Assembly: GCA_017407705.1 (NCBI GenBank)
Contig: JAFQWA010000010.1
Coordinates: 1-34,261 of the forward strand
Direction: 5' to 3'
From: Clostridia bacterium
GTDB lineage: Bacteria > Bacillota > Clostridia > Oscillospirales > Acutalibacteraceae
DNA: 34,261 bases
The position numbers were made by a program, and so were the translations under genes. The notes under the pieces were generated by a model, which saw nothing but the letters and a program-made list of their open reading frames with translations, was not told the origin of the DNA and did no database searches. Positions 1 through 8,074 of the stretch are shown in pieces (position 1 is the first letter of the stretch; the number at the start of each line of letters is the position of its first letter).

Positions 1-3
1 CCC

Positions 4-21
4 AAAAATGTCAACATTTTT
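4..21. terminator. possible end of an upstream terminator hairpin
   Basis: AAAAATGT (4-11) is followed after two bases by ACATTTTT (14-21), a perfect 8-bp stem, but AT-rich with a very short loop. It may be the terminator of a gene left of the window. The remainder up to 130 is AT-rich and shows nothing I can name. Confidence 0.3.
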
Positions 22-159
22 ATAGTTAAAAATACTCTGCTCCTGCAATTATTATATTATGCAGAATAGACAAAAACAGTTTTGATATTTTGTATAGAAT
101 AAATAATATCCAAACACCGCATTTCAATGTTATAATATATATGAAAGGTGGTATGAATT

Positions 160-561
160 ATGGGATTTATTAAAGAATACACTGTACAAACCAAAACTGA
201 AGGCGCTTACAACATAACCAAGAAAATATCGGAAGCTATTGCCGAAAGCGGTGTTGATGACGGTATCGCTTTGGTGTTTTGTCCTCATACTACCGCAAGT
301 ATTACCATTACGGAAAACACTGACGAACACGTAACTCAGGATATGCTGTTAGGACTTAAAAAGTCGTTGCCTGACCGTGAGGAATATACTCACGCAGAGG
401 GTAACTCCTTTGCACATATCAAATCCAGCGTTTTGGGTTGCAGCTTAGTACTGCCCGTTGCCGGTGGCTGGCCTATGCTTGGTCCCTGGCAAAACATATT
501 CTTCTTAGAGTTCGACGGTCCCCGTGAACGCCGTTTTCAGGTTAAGGTAATTGAGTGTTAA
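160..561 (+). CDS. yjbQ: YjbQ family protein (UPF0047)
   Basis: A 133-residue protein matching the whole length of the YjbQ/UPF0047 family, a small cytosolic fold that usually forms trimers. The family signature is visible: HTTASITITENTDEHV at about residues 43-58, then a conserved His-rich region (YTHAEGNSFAHIKSS) and the C-terminal GPWQNIFFLEFDGPRERR segment. Some members have been reported to have weak thiamine-phosphate synthase activity; the physiological role is not settled. The ATG at 160 lies 8 bases after AAAGGTGG (144-151), and a TATAAT (131-136) upstream may be its -10 box. The gene is followed head-to-tail by the end of murC on the other strand, overlapping by about 4 bases. Confidence 0.9.
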   Translation: MGFIKEYTVQTKTEGAYNITKKISEAIAESGVDDGIALVFCPHTTASITITENTDEHVTQDMLLGLKKSLPDREEYTHAEGNSFAHIKSSVLGCSLVLPVAGGWPMLGPWQNIFFLEFDGPRERRFQVKVIEC

Positions 562-1943
562 CACTCACCCTTTAACTTTTTAAGCATTATTTTTGCAGCT
601 TTGTAAATATCTCCACAACCTAATGTTATGACTAAATCGCCGTCTTTTGCATTTTCTACAATGTAATCGGCGATTTTTTCAAAGCTGTCGAACCACACAG
701 CACCCGGTATCTTCTCCACTAAATCGGTGGTATGGATACCGTAAGTGTTTATCTCACGGGAGCCCATAATTTCGCTTAAAACCGCTTGATCAGCTATCTG
801 CAAAACAGAGGCGAAATCATCCAGTAACAGTTTTGTACGGGAGAATGTGAAGGGCTGGAACACTGCATACACCTTATTATATCCCATCTTCATAGCGGAT
901 TTTAAAGTAACCTCAAGCTCTTTGGGATGATGAGCATAGTCATCGGCAATAGTAATGCCATCCACTGTTCCCAGTATCTCAAATCTTCTTCCTGCACCTT
1001 TAAAGTTAGCCAAAGAACTTGCTATCTGCTCACCGGTAGCACCTGTAACGTGTGCAGCGGCAGCGGCGGCAACAGAGTTAGATATATTATGGTCACCCGG
1101 TACGTTGAGCACCACGTGGCAAAGCAGCTGACCCTTATACATCAAGTCGTATTCCCCTGCTGTTTTGGTACCGCCTTTTATATTGGCAGCGTAATAATCG
1201 CAGTTGTCGGTAATGCCGTAAGTAATGATGTTTTTATCCACAGTTTCCATAGCTTTAAGGGAATTTTCATCATTGCCGTTTACGATAACGGTATGTGCAG
1301 AATTGGCAAACTGTGTGAAAGACTGCATAAGTCTTTCTAAAGTCTTAAAATATTCCATGTGGTCGCAGTCAATATTAAGCAACACACAAACATCCGGTGA
1401 AAGCTGTAAAAAAGTGTCCACATACTCACAGCTCTCACAGACCATAATGTCCGATTCCCCTGCTCTGCCGTTGGAATTGATCAGAGGCAGTCTACCACCG
1501 ATAACTGCAGAGGGGTCAAAATCATTCTCCACCAAAATCTGTGTTATCATAGAAGAAACAGTGGTTTTACCGTGAGTTCCGCAAACGCCTATTACATTAT
1601 TATAACGTCTTGTAATAGCGCCAAGTGCCTTTGAACGTTCCATAGTGGGAATACCTAACTTTTCTGCAGCAACCAGTTCGGGATTGGTTTTCATTATAGC
1701 CGCAGAATATATAACCAGGTCTGCACCTTCAACGTTCTGCTCAAAATGTCCCATAGTAACAGGAATATTCAAAGCACGAACACGTGCTAAAGTATCAGTT
1801 TCGTTGTTATCGGAGCCTGAGAGTATATATCCCTCACTGTGCAGTATCTCTGCAATAGGATACATTCCCGAGCCACCGATACCTATCATATGAATTCGTT
1901 TTACCGAGTCAAGTAATATATCGCTTTTGGTTTTTTGTTTCAA
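558..1943 (-). CDS. murC: UDP-N-acetylmuramate--L-alanine ligase
   Basis: Cytosolic Mur ligase that adds L-Ala to UDP-MurNAc using ATP, the first amino-acid step of the peptidoglycan stem peptide. From the proposed start it is 461 residues, normal for MurC. The N-terminal nucleotide-binding loop is IGIGGSGM near residue 21. The ATP loop GTHGKTT is at 122-128. Family blocks such as ADDYAHHPKE and QPFTFSRTKLLLDDF follow, and the C-terminus carries ITLGCGDIYKAAK. The frame can be opened 6 codons earlier with a TTG at 1961, but GGGGG (1952-1956) sits 8 bases before the TTG at 1943, so I prefer 1943. It is divergent from cca; a TATAAT on this strand (1975-1980) is a likely -10. It stands alone, not in a division-wall cluster. 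Confidence 0.95.
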   Translation of the reverse strand: MKQKTKSDILLDSVKRIHMIGIGGSGMYPIAEILHSEGYILSGSDNNETDTLARVRALNIPVTMGHFEQNVEGADLVIYSAAIMKTNPELVAAEKLGIPTMERSKALGAITRRYNNVIGVCGTHGKTTVSSMITQILVENDFDPSAVIGGRLPLINSNGRAGESDIMVCESCEYVDTFLQLSPDVCVLLNIDCDHMEYFKTLERLMQSFTQFANSAHTVIVNGNDENSLKAMETVDKNIITYGITDNCDYYAANIKGGTKTAGEYDLMYKGQLLCHVVLNVPGDHNISNSVAAAAAAHVTGATGEQIASSLANFKGAGRRFEILGTVDGITIADDYAHHPKELEVTLKSAMKMGYNKVYAVFQPFTFSRTKLLLDDFASVLQIADQAVLSEIMGSREINTYGIHTTDLVEKIPGAVWFDSFEKIADYIVENAKDGDLVITLGCGDIYKAAKIMLKKLKGEC

Positions 1944-2011
1944 AATCAAGACCCCCGACAAAAATATTATATTTATTATACCTCTGATTTTGATAAAAAT
2001 AAACCATTATT

Positions 2012-2040
2012 TTGAAATTTTCAGTATTTTATGTTATTAT
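2012..2040 (+). promoter_or_regulatory. sigma-A type promoter of the CCA-adding enzyme gene
   Basis: TTGAAA (2012-2017), a 17-base spacer and TATTAT (2035-2040). Transcription would start near 2047, giving a very short leader that begins at or just before the ribosome site AAAGGAGGG. Confidence 0.5.
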
Positions 2041-2061
2041 GTAGTAAAAGGAGGGATAGTT

Positions 2062-3249
2062 TTGACTGTAAATTTGCCTGATGAAATACGTATTTGCCTT
2101 GATACGTTGAAAAATGCAGGGATAAAAGCATATCTTGTGGGCGGCTGTGTCAGGGATATGCTGCTTAATAAAACCCCAAACGACTATGATATTACCGTCA
2201 ACACCTCTCCTGAGCATATTCGCAGTCTGTTCCCACACACCTACGATACAGGTATCAAGCACGGCACCATTACCGTTTTGATAAACTCTATGCCCATTGA
2301 GATAACTCAAATGAGGATCGACGGTGAGTACACCGACCACCGCAGACCTACTGAGGTTATCCCTGCTTTAAATATTGATGACGACTTAAAGCGCAGAGAT
2401 TTTACCGTTAACGCCATGGCTATATCACAAAGCGGTGAGTTGATTGATAATTTTGGCGGTAAAGAGGATCTGAAAAACAAAATAATACGTACAGTCGGCG
2501 ATGCAAGGCTAAGATATGATGAAGACGCACTGCGGATTATGCGTGCTTTCAGGTTTTCTGCCGTACTGGGATTTGACATTGAACAGAATTCTTTAGACAG
2601 CGCATTGAATATGTCGCATTTATTAAAAGAAATATCAGCAGAACGTATTTTTGCAGAGCTTACTAAAACCCTGATGTCACCTCATCCTGAAAAAATTGAA
2701 CCCTTGCTGAAATGCGGTGCTTTAAGCTTTTTAGGTCTTAACTATTATATGCCCCTTTCACCTATTGGTGCTTTAAGCTTAGACCGTGATATAAGAACTG
2801 CTGCGCTTTTTATTTTATGCAACGCCGACCCCCTTACAGTTTGTAAAAATTTAAAGACAGATAAAGCCCTGCGTAAGTCTACCGGCTTTTTGTATGATAA
2901 ATTTAAGAGTGGCTTTGACACAGATGAAGTGGCGTTAAAGGGTTTGATAGCGGAAAACGGCTATGATTTGGTATTAAAACTCATTACATTATATAATAGT
3001 ATATCCGAAACTGACGTCAGTCACCTGTTTTCCCTATTAGAAAAAATCAAGAACGACCCTCTGATGATTTCCGACCTTGATATTAACGGCAACGACCTAT
3101 TATCCCTCAATATCAAACCACAATATATATCCACTGTGCTGAAACATCTGCAAGGTGAAGTACACAAGGATAAAAATGTCAACCACCACAATATATTGTT
3201 GCAACTTACTACCAAATATTGTAAAAATATACCGAATATTGTTAAGTAA
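2062..3249 (+). CDS. cca: CCA tRNA nucleotidyltransferase (class II)
   Basis: Adds or repairs the 3'-terminal CCA of tRNAs. The start is the TTG at 2062, which follows the strong ribosome site AAAGGAGGG (2047-2055); the frame runs further upstream to 1927, but that part has no ribosome site and lies under the murC promoter. The protein is 395 residues. Motif A is YLVGGCVRDMLL (residues 24-35) with the metal-binding pair in NDYDIT (D41, D43). RRPTEVIP, the RRDFTVNAMA block and RIMRAFRFSAVLGF (nucleotide-selecting region) follow in order, and the C-terminal half is helical as in class II enzymes. Both tRNAs that can be checked (Thr, Val) encode CCA, so repair is a likely role here. It could be A-adding only, but no sister gene is visible. 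Confidence 0.9.
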   Translation: MTVNLPDEIRICLDTLKNAGIKAYLVGGCVRDMLLNKTPNDYDITVNTSPEHIRSLFPHTYDTGIKHGTITVLINSMPIEITQMRIDGEYTDHRRPTEVIPALNIDDDLKRRDFTVNAMAISQSGELIDNFGGKEDLKNKIIRTVGDARLRYDEDALRIMRAFRFSAVLGFDIEQNSLDSALNMSHLLKEISAERIFAELTKTLMSPHPEKIEPLLKCGALSFLGLNYYMPLSPIGALSLDRDIRTAALFILCNADPLTVCKNLKTDKALRKSTGFLYDKFKSGFDTDEVALKGLIAENGYDLVLKLITLYNSISETDVSHLFSLLEKIKNDPLMISDLDINGNDLLSLNIKPQYISTVLKHLQGEVHKDKNVNHHNILLQLTTKYCKNIPNIVK

Positions 3250-3284
3250 CCACTCAAAAACGTGATTATTTGTATATAATAGCC

Positions 3285-3320
3285 AAAAACCTGCCCAAAA
3301 ATTTGTGAGGGTAGGTTTTT
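3285..3320 (+). terminator. Rho-independent terminator after cca
   Basis: AAAAACCTGCCC (3285-3296) pairs with GGGTAGGTTTTT (3309-3320), one G-T wobble, and is followed by further T-rich sequence. It separates cca from the nrd operon. Confidence 0.85.
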
Positions 3321-3338
3321 ATTTCTTTTATTTTCCTA

Positions 3339-3367
3339 TTGATATTTCAAAATGTATGTACTATAAT
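3339..3367 (+). promoter_or_regulatory. promoter of the nrd operon
   Basis: TTGATA (3339-3344), 17-base spacer, perfect TATAAT (3362-3367). Expected start of transcription is about 3374, just upstream of the NrdR-like box. Confidence 0.75.
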
Positions 3368-3385
3368 AAGTAAGCACTAAGAAAA

Positions 3386-3401
3386 ACACAATATGTTGTG
3401 G
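3386..3401 (+). promoter_or_regulatory. NrdR-box-like palindrome
   Basis: ACACAATATGTTGTGG matches 14 of 16 positions of the NrdR box consensus (ACACWATATWTWGTGT) as I remember it. It lies just downstream of the predicted transcription start and directly before the nrdD ribosome site (GAAAGGA), a position suited to repression. NrdR normally binds paired boxes about 30 bases apart; only a poor second match overlapping the -10 box is visible. Confidence 0.65.
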
Positions 3402-3410
3402 TGAAAGGAT

Positions 3411-5732
3411 ATGTCAAATACTATGATTACTTCTATTAAAAAACGTGACGGCAGAACAGTTGATTTTAATATTGATAAGATCACTAACGCCATTTTTAAG
3501 GCTGCTCAGGTTACAGGCGGTCAGAACATCAACACTGCTATGGAGTTAGCTGAAAAAGTTGTTGCAATGCTGGAGGAGAAGAATATTACTACTCCTACCG
3601 TTGAGCAGATTCAGGATACCGTTGAAAAGGTACTTATCGAATCAGGCCACGCAAGAACTGCTAAGGAGTTCATTCTTTACCGTGCTCAGAGAACACGTCA
3701 GCGTGAGATGAACACCAAGCTGATGAAAATATACGAAGAGCTTACCTTCTCCTCTGCTTTGGAGAGTGATATGAAGCGTGATAACGCTAATATCGACGGC
3801 GATACCGCTATGGGTACTATGCTTAAATACGGTTCAGAGGGTGCAAAGCAGTTTTACGATATGTATATCTTAAAGCCTGAACACGCTAAAGCTCACCGTG
3901 AAGGCGATATTCATATCCACGACCTTGACTTCCTTACTCTTACCACAACCTGCTGTCAGATAGATATTGACTCATTGTTCACAGGCGGTTTTGGTACAGG
4001 TCATGGCTTCTTACGTGAGCCTAACGATATTTTGAGCTATTCAGCCTTAGCTTGTATTGCTGTTCAGTGTAACCAGAATGATCAGCACGGCGGTCAGAGT
4101 ATTCCTAACTTTGATTACGCTATGGCTAAAGGTGTTGCTAAGACCTACGTTAAGCATTACCGCAAGAATTTGAGCCGTGCTCTTGAGCTTTTGTGCGACG
4201 ATAACAACGCTGATGAAACTGCAAAGGCTATTTTGGATGAAGTTTTTGCTGCTGCTAAGGTTAAGCCGGTGCTTGGCAACGACAACGGTTACGAAGAAGC
4301 AGAAGCTAAAGTCCTTAAAAAGAGATACGATGAGAAGATGGCAGGTAAGCTGCACAGATTTGCTCTCAGCAAGGCTGAAAGCGAGACTCAGCGTTCTACA
4401 TACCAGGCTATGGAAGCATTTGTGCACAACCTTAACACCATGCACTCCAGAGCAGGTGCGCAGATCCCCTTCTCCTCTATTAACTATGGTATGGATACAT
4501 CACCCGAAGGCAGAATGGTTATTAAAAACGTTCTGTTAGCTGAAGACGCAGGTTTGGGTGACGGCGAAACTCCTATCTTCCCCATTCACATCTTCAAGGT
4601 TAAAGAGGGCGTTAACTATAACCCCGAAGATCCCAACTACGATTTGTTCAAGCTTGCTTGCAGAGTTAGTGCAAAGCGCTTGTTCCCCAACTTCTCATTC
4701 CTTGATGCACCCTTCAATCTCCAGTATTACAAACCCGGTCATCACGAAACTGAAGTTGCATATATGGGTTGCCGTACACGTGTTATGGCTAACAACTTTG
4801 ACAAGAACAGAGAGGTAGTATTTGGCAGAGGTAACCTTTCCTTCACCTCTATCAACCTGCCCAGAATCGCTATCCGTGCTCACGGTGACCTTAACCTGTT
4901 CTATGAAGATCTTGATCGTAAGATTGATCTTGTTATCGACCAGCTGCTTGCAAGATTTGAAATTCAGGCAAGGAAAAAGGTTAAAAACTATCCCTTCCTT
5001 ATGGGTCAGGGCATTTGGATCGATTCCGACAAATTAGGTCCTGATGATGAGGTTCGTGAGGTACTTAAACACGGTACTCTCACCTGCGGATTTATCGGTT
5101 TGGCTGAAACTCTTAAGGCTTTGGTTGGTGCACACCACGGTGAGTCTAAAGAGTCACAGAACTTAGGTCTTGAGATCATTGGATATATGCGTAAGAGAAT
5201 GGACGAGGCTGCTGCTAAAACAGGTCTTAACTTCTCACTTATCGCAACTCCCGCTGAAGGCTTGTCCGGCAGATTTGTACGTATGGATAAAGAGCGTTAC
5301 GGTATTATCCCCGGTGTTACTGACCGTGATTACTATACCAACTCCTTCCACGTTCCCGTGTATTTCAACATTTCTGCATTTAAGAAGATCGAGCTTGAGG
5401 CTCCCTACCATAATCTCACAAACGGCGGTCATATCTCTTATATCGAGATGGACGGTGACCCCTTCAAGAATATGGAAGCTTTTGAAAGCGTTATCCGTGC
5501 TATGAAAGAAGCAGGTATCGGATACGGTTCAATCAACCACCCCGTTGACCGTGACCCCGTTTGCGGTTACACAGGAATTATTGATGATGTTTGTCCCAGA
5601 TGCGGCCGCCGTGACGGTGAGGCTGTAAGCGAAGAGCTGCTTAAGAAATTTAAGGGTATTTCAAGCCGTGCTGTTTGCTGTGATGAAAACCCTCTGGAAG
5701 AGGCAGACAAAACCACTAACCCTATTGAATAG
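3411..5732 (+). CDS. nrdD: anaerobic ribonucleoside-triphosphate reductase, large chain lacking the glycyl-radical segment
   Basis: Class III ribonucleotide reductase, which makes dNTPs from NTPs without oxygen. The 773 residues begin with an ATP-cone allosteric domain (about 5-95). The barrel follows, with TTTCCQID (C181/C182) and YMGCRTR (C454), the likely thiyl-site and partner cysteines, and NQNDQHGGQS at 221-230. In usual NrdD proteins the C-terminus carries a four-cysteine zinc knuckle followed by the R-x-x-GY glycyl-radical loop. Here VCGYTG and CPRCG supply C718, C728 and C731, then C756/C757, and the chain stops without any radical loop. VCGY itself aligns with the first zinc pair, not the radical site. 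The missing loop is encoded by the next gene. A strong promoter and an NrdR-like box precede it. Confidence 0.95.
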   Translation: MSNTMITSIKKRDGRTVDFNIDKITNAIFKAAQVTGGQNINTAMELAEKVVAMLEEKNITTPTVEQIQDTVEKVLIESGHARTAKEFILYRAQRTRQREMNTKLMKIYEELTFSSALESDMKRDNANIDGDTAMGTMLKYGSEGAKQFYDMYILKPEHAKAHREGDIHIHDLDFLTLTTTCCQIDIDSLFTGGFGTGHGFLREPNDILSYSALACIAVQCNQNDQHGGQSIPNFDYAMAKGVAKTYVKHYRKNLSRALELLCDDNNADETAKAILDEVFAAAKVKPVLGNDNGYEEAEAKVLKKRYDEKMAGKLHRFALSKAESETQRSTYQAMEAFVHNLNTMHSRAGAQIPFSSINYGMDTSPEGRMVIKNVLLAEDAGLGDGETPIFPIHIFKVKEGVNYNPEDPNYDLFKLACRVSAKRLFPNFSFLDAPFNLQYYKPGHHETEVAYMGCRTRVMANNFDKNREVVFGRGNLSFTSINLPRIAIRAHGDLNLFYEDLDRKIDLVIDQLLARFEIQARKKVKNYPFLMGQGIWIDSDKLGPDDEVREVLKHGTLTCGFIGLAETLKALVGAHHGESKESQNLGLEIIGYMRKRMDEAAAKTGLNFSLIATPAEGLSGRFVRMDKERYGIIPGVTDRDYYTNSFHVPVYFNISAFKKIELEAPYHNLTNGGHISYIEMDGDPFKNMEAFESVIRAMKEAGIGYGSINHPVDRDPVCGYTGIIDDVCPRCGRRDGEAVSEELLKKFKGISSRAVCCDENPLEEADKTTNPIE

Positions 5733-5747
5733 TAAAGGAGAATTATT

Positions 5748-5933
5748 ATGGCAACAAAAAAATGTAATACAAATATGGTCGGCGAAGGCGTTAAATTCGA
5801 GAGAATCAGAAGAATTACCGGTTACTTGGTAGGTACTCTTGACAGATTTAACAACGCTAAATATGCTGAAGTTAACGACCGTGTAAAACACACTATCGGC
5901 AGCGAAACAGAGAAATTCGGTCAGGACGCATAA
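5748..5933 (+). CDS. free-standing NrdD glycyl-radical domain
   Basis: A 61-residue protein whose middle, FERIRRITGYLVGTLDRF (residues 18-35), is the glycyl-radical loop of NrdD; G25 (codon 5820-5822) is the predicted radical glycine. The helix after it (NNAKYAEVNDRVKH) also matches the NrdD C-terminus. It has its own ribosome site, AAAGGAG at 5733-5739, 8 bases before the ATG, and lies 15 bases after the nrdD stop and 6 bases before nrdG, so it is a real gene between reductase and activase. I infer that it docks onto NrdD to form the active site and is the substrate of NrdG, much as the stand-alone glycyl-radical protein GrcA (YfiD) can serve pyruvate formate-lyase. One cysteine (C6) could help complete the zinc knuckle. 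Confidence 0.88.
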   Translation: MATKKCNTNMVGEGVKFERIRRITGYLVGTLDRFNNAKYAEVNDRVKHTIGSETEKFGQDA

Positions 5934-5939
5934 CTCATT

Positions 5940-6452
5940 TTGAGTCCTACTTTAAAACTTTCCGGCATAGTTCGTGAGTCCATTGTTGACGGGCCCGGTT
6001 ACAGATTCGTGGTGTTTGTGCAAGGCTGTCCCCACCATTGTGAGGGCTGCCACAACCCACAAACCCACAGCTTTGAGGGTGGCACTGTTGCAACTGTTGA
6101 CGAACTGTTTGCGGAGATTTTAAAAAACCGTCATCTGAAAGGTGTAACATTAAGCGGCGGCGAGCCATTTTGTCAGGCCGCCGCCCTTTCTGTTTTAGCA
6201 GAGAAATGCCGCGAAAACGGGCTTGATGTTATCACCTATACCGGATATACCTTTGAGCACCTTTTAAGCCACGCTGCCGAAAATAATGGCTATTTAGAGC
6301 TGCTTAAAGCCACCGACATTCTTATTGACGGTAAATTCGATATAAATAAAAAAAGTCTGTTGCTGAAATTCAGAGGTTCCAAAAATCAACGTCCTATCGA
6401 CGTTAAGGAGTCTCTAAAACAGCAAAAGGCGGTTGTTAAAGAATTCGACTGA
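5940..6452 (+). CDS. nrdG: anaerobic ribonucleotide reductase activating protein (radical SAM)
   Basis: A 170-residue radical-SAM activase that abstracts a hydrogen from the NrdD glycine. The [4Fe-4S] motif C-x3-C-x2-C is at C30, C34 and C37 (QGCPHHCEGCHNP), and the SAM-binding SGGEP is at about residues 76-80. The start is the TTG at 5940, 6 bases after the stop of the small glycyl-radical gene, with no good ribosome site of its own. This suggests translational coupling, so that activase and radical subunit are made together. The N-terminus LKLSGIVRESIVDGPGYRFVVF matches the usual NrdG beginning, which supports this start. The length is normal for the family. Confidence 0.95.
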   Translation: MSPTLKLSGIVRESIVDGPGYRFVVFVQGCPHHCEGCHNPQTHSFEGGTVATVDELFAEILKNRHLKGVTLSGGEPFCQAAALSVLAEKCRENGLDVITYTGYTFEHLLSHAAENNGYLELLKATDILIDGKFDINKKSLLLKFRGSKNQRPIDVKESLKQQKAVVKEFD

Positions 6453-6474
6453 TGTTGAAAGGCTTGGAATTTTA

Positions 6475-8037
6475 ATGTACCTAAAAACTATCAATAAATT
6501 TATTTGCATACTATTGGTGATTCTTATGTTCCTCACTGCCACCTCTTGCGGTGATGATGAGGATCAATCTGTTTCCTATCAAACTCAGAGCAGTATCTCT
6601 ACTATGGACCCTCAGTTGTGTAAGGAATCAGCAGAACTTACCGCTGCTGCTAATTGCTTTGAAGGACTGATGAGGATTGATGAAAACGGTAAAGTCACTA
6701 ACGGTTTTGCAAAATCCTATAATATTTCGAAAGACGGACTGACATATACCTTCAAGCTGCGTAATGACGGCTTGTGGTCTGATAAAGAAACTAAAGTCAC
6801 CGCTGATGATTTTGTGTTTGGTATTACCAGAGCGCTATTACCCGAAACCAAGTCCCCTTTTGCAGCTTTGCTGTATTCAATAAAAAACGCAGAAGATGTT
6901 AATGCAGGTAAAAAAAGTTCGTCTCAGTTGGGTGTAAAGGCTACCGATGACGAAACTGTGGTTATTACGCTTGAAAAGTTAGATCACAACCTTTTATATG
7001 CTTTGGCAAATCCCGTAGCTTTCCCTTGCAACCGTGAGTTTTTCAACTCAACTAAGGGTAAATACGGGCTTGACCGTAAAAACACTTTAACCAACGGCAG
7101 CTTTTATATCAAAAGCTGGAGCACCGATACGTCACTGATGCGTTTTTCCCGATTTGATGAATTCAGCGGCACCCCTGCTACCCTGTCTTACTTTTCTATC
7201 GGCTACAACAGAGAGTCTGCTGTTATTTCAGACAACGTGATAAACGAGTACATCTCAATGGGAAGTATCCCGCCTGAAAACCTTGAGACTGCAAAAAAAT
7301 CAGGTAGCAACGGATATTCCTTCTATAACATTACCTATTGCCTTTATATTGACCCTGATTTCGCTAAGGAAAATCCCCATATTGCCAAAGCTCTGCTTTG
7401 CAATATTGACAAGTCAACCATTGATATAAACTTACCTATTTACTTGCAATCTGCAAAGGGTATTGTTTCACCCAGTGCCTTGGAGAGAGATGAAAATTTC
7501 CGTGATACAGCAGGTGATCTGGCTATGCCCGATTACAACGTGGATAAGGCATCAAAGCTGTTGGATGATAACAAAAATTCAAGGAATAAGTTATCGGGTG
7601 TGGACCTTTACTACCCCGACAATCAGGATTTCAAACTGATAGCAAGTGTGATGGCACAGACCTGGCAAAAGGATCTTAATGCTTATATCAATATAAAGCC
7701 GGTCAGCGAAACCAAAATCAACACTAATTTAAAGGATTATACCCTTGCTATTGTGCCTATTAAAAGCAACGACAACACTGCATACGGCACTATGATAAAC
7801 CTTACTGATTACGGCGTTTCAGGTCTTTCCTCACTAATCAGCGGTTCTGTAACTGCCGATAAAACTACAGCTATTTCAAAGCTAAAACAAGCAGAGCAAA
7901 AGCTTATAGATGCAAATATTTTGTATCCGTTAGTTTATTCATCGGAATGCTATGCCGCTATCCCCGACGTAAGCGGACTGATCTTCTCAAGATCCGGCAG
8001 TTTTATTGATTTTAGAAAAACTAAAGTTGATGATTAA
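6475..8037 (+). CDS. extracellular solute-binding lipoprotein, family 5 (oligopeptide type)
   Basis: A 520-residue peptide/nickel-type ABC transporter binding protein. It opens with a lipoprotein signal (KFICILLVILMFLTATSC); C25 would be lipidated and hold the protein on the outer face of the membrane. SSISTMDPQL, ANCFEGLMRID and ADDFVFGITRAL match the conserved N-lobe of SBP_bac_5 proteins. I chose the ATG at 6475; the frame opens earlier (6433) inside nrdG, but the signal peptide begins at 6475. It lies 22 bases after nrdG and before a strong terminator, so it is probably read with the nrd operon, yet no permease or ATPase gene is near. Its ligand is unknown. Confidence 0.88.
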   Translation: MYLKTINKFICILLVILMFLTATSCGDDEDQSVSYQTQSSISTMDPQLCKESAELTAAANCFEGLMRIDENGKVTNGFAKSYNISKDGLTYTFKLRNDGLWSDKETKVTADDFVFGITRALLPETKSPFAALLYSIKNAEDVNAGKKSSSQLGVKATDDETVVITLEKLDHNLLYALANPVAFPCNREFFNSTKGKYGLDRKNTLTNGSFYIKSWSTDTSLMRFSRFDEFSGTPATLSYFSIGYNRESAVISDNVINEYISMGSIPPENLETAKKSGSNGYSFYNITYCLYIDPDFAKENPHIAKALLCNIDKSTIDINLPIYLQSAKGIVSPSALERDENFRDTAGDLAMPDYNVDKASKLLDDNKNSRNKLSGVDLYYPDNQDFKLIASVMAQTWQKDLNAYINIKPVSETKINTNLKDYTLAIVPIKSNDNTAYGTMINLTDYGVSGLSSLISGSVTADKTTAISKLKQAEQKLIDANILYPLVYSSECYAAIPDVSGLIFSRSGSFIDFRKTKVDD

Positions 8038-8040
8038 AAA

Positions 8041-8072
8041 ACCCGTCGTAGGTATCACCTACGACGGGTTTT
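8041..8072. terminator. bidirectional terminator
   Basis: ACCCGTCGTAGGT (8041-8053) pairs perfectly with ACCTACGACGGGT (8057-8069) around a 3-base loop. It is flanked by AAAAA on the left and TTTT on the right, so it can end both the nrd operon (plus) and the fusion gene (minus). Confidence 0.95.
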
Positions 8073-8074
8073 AA

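Noticed and set aside
927-1893. Long open frames antisense to murC, and similar ones against nrdD, pgi, pcrA and others
   Set aside because: They overlap clear conserved genes, lack ribosome sites, and their composition follows from the codon pattern of the true gene.
3358-3373. Second NrdR box overlapping the -10 region
   Set aside because: Only about 10 of 16 positions match and its distance from the first box (28 bases) is not the usual spacing.
5561-5580. VCGYTG in NrdD as the glycyl-radical site
   Set aside because: It lies before the CPRCG pair, where the first zinc cysteines are in other NrdD proteins, and it lacks the downstream RFN and DRVKH-type helix that follows the real radical loop.
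5700-5760. Frameshift or sequencing error splitting nrdD
   Set aside because: The second part has its own ATG and an ideal AAAGGAG site, the first part has a unique tail past the zinc knuckle, and no single-base change joins the radical loop directly to CPRCG.
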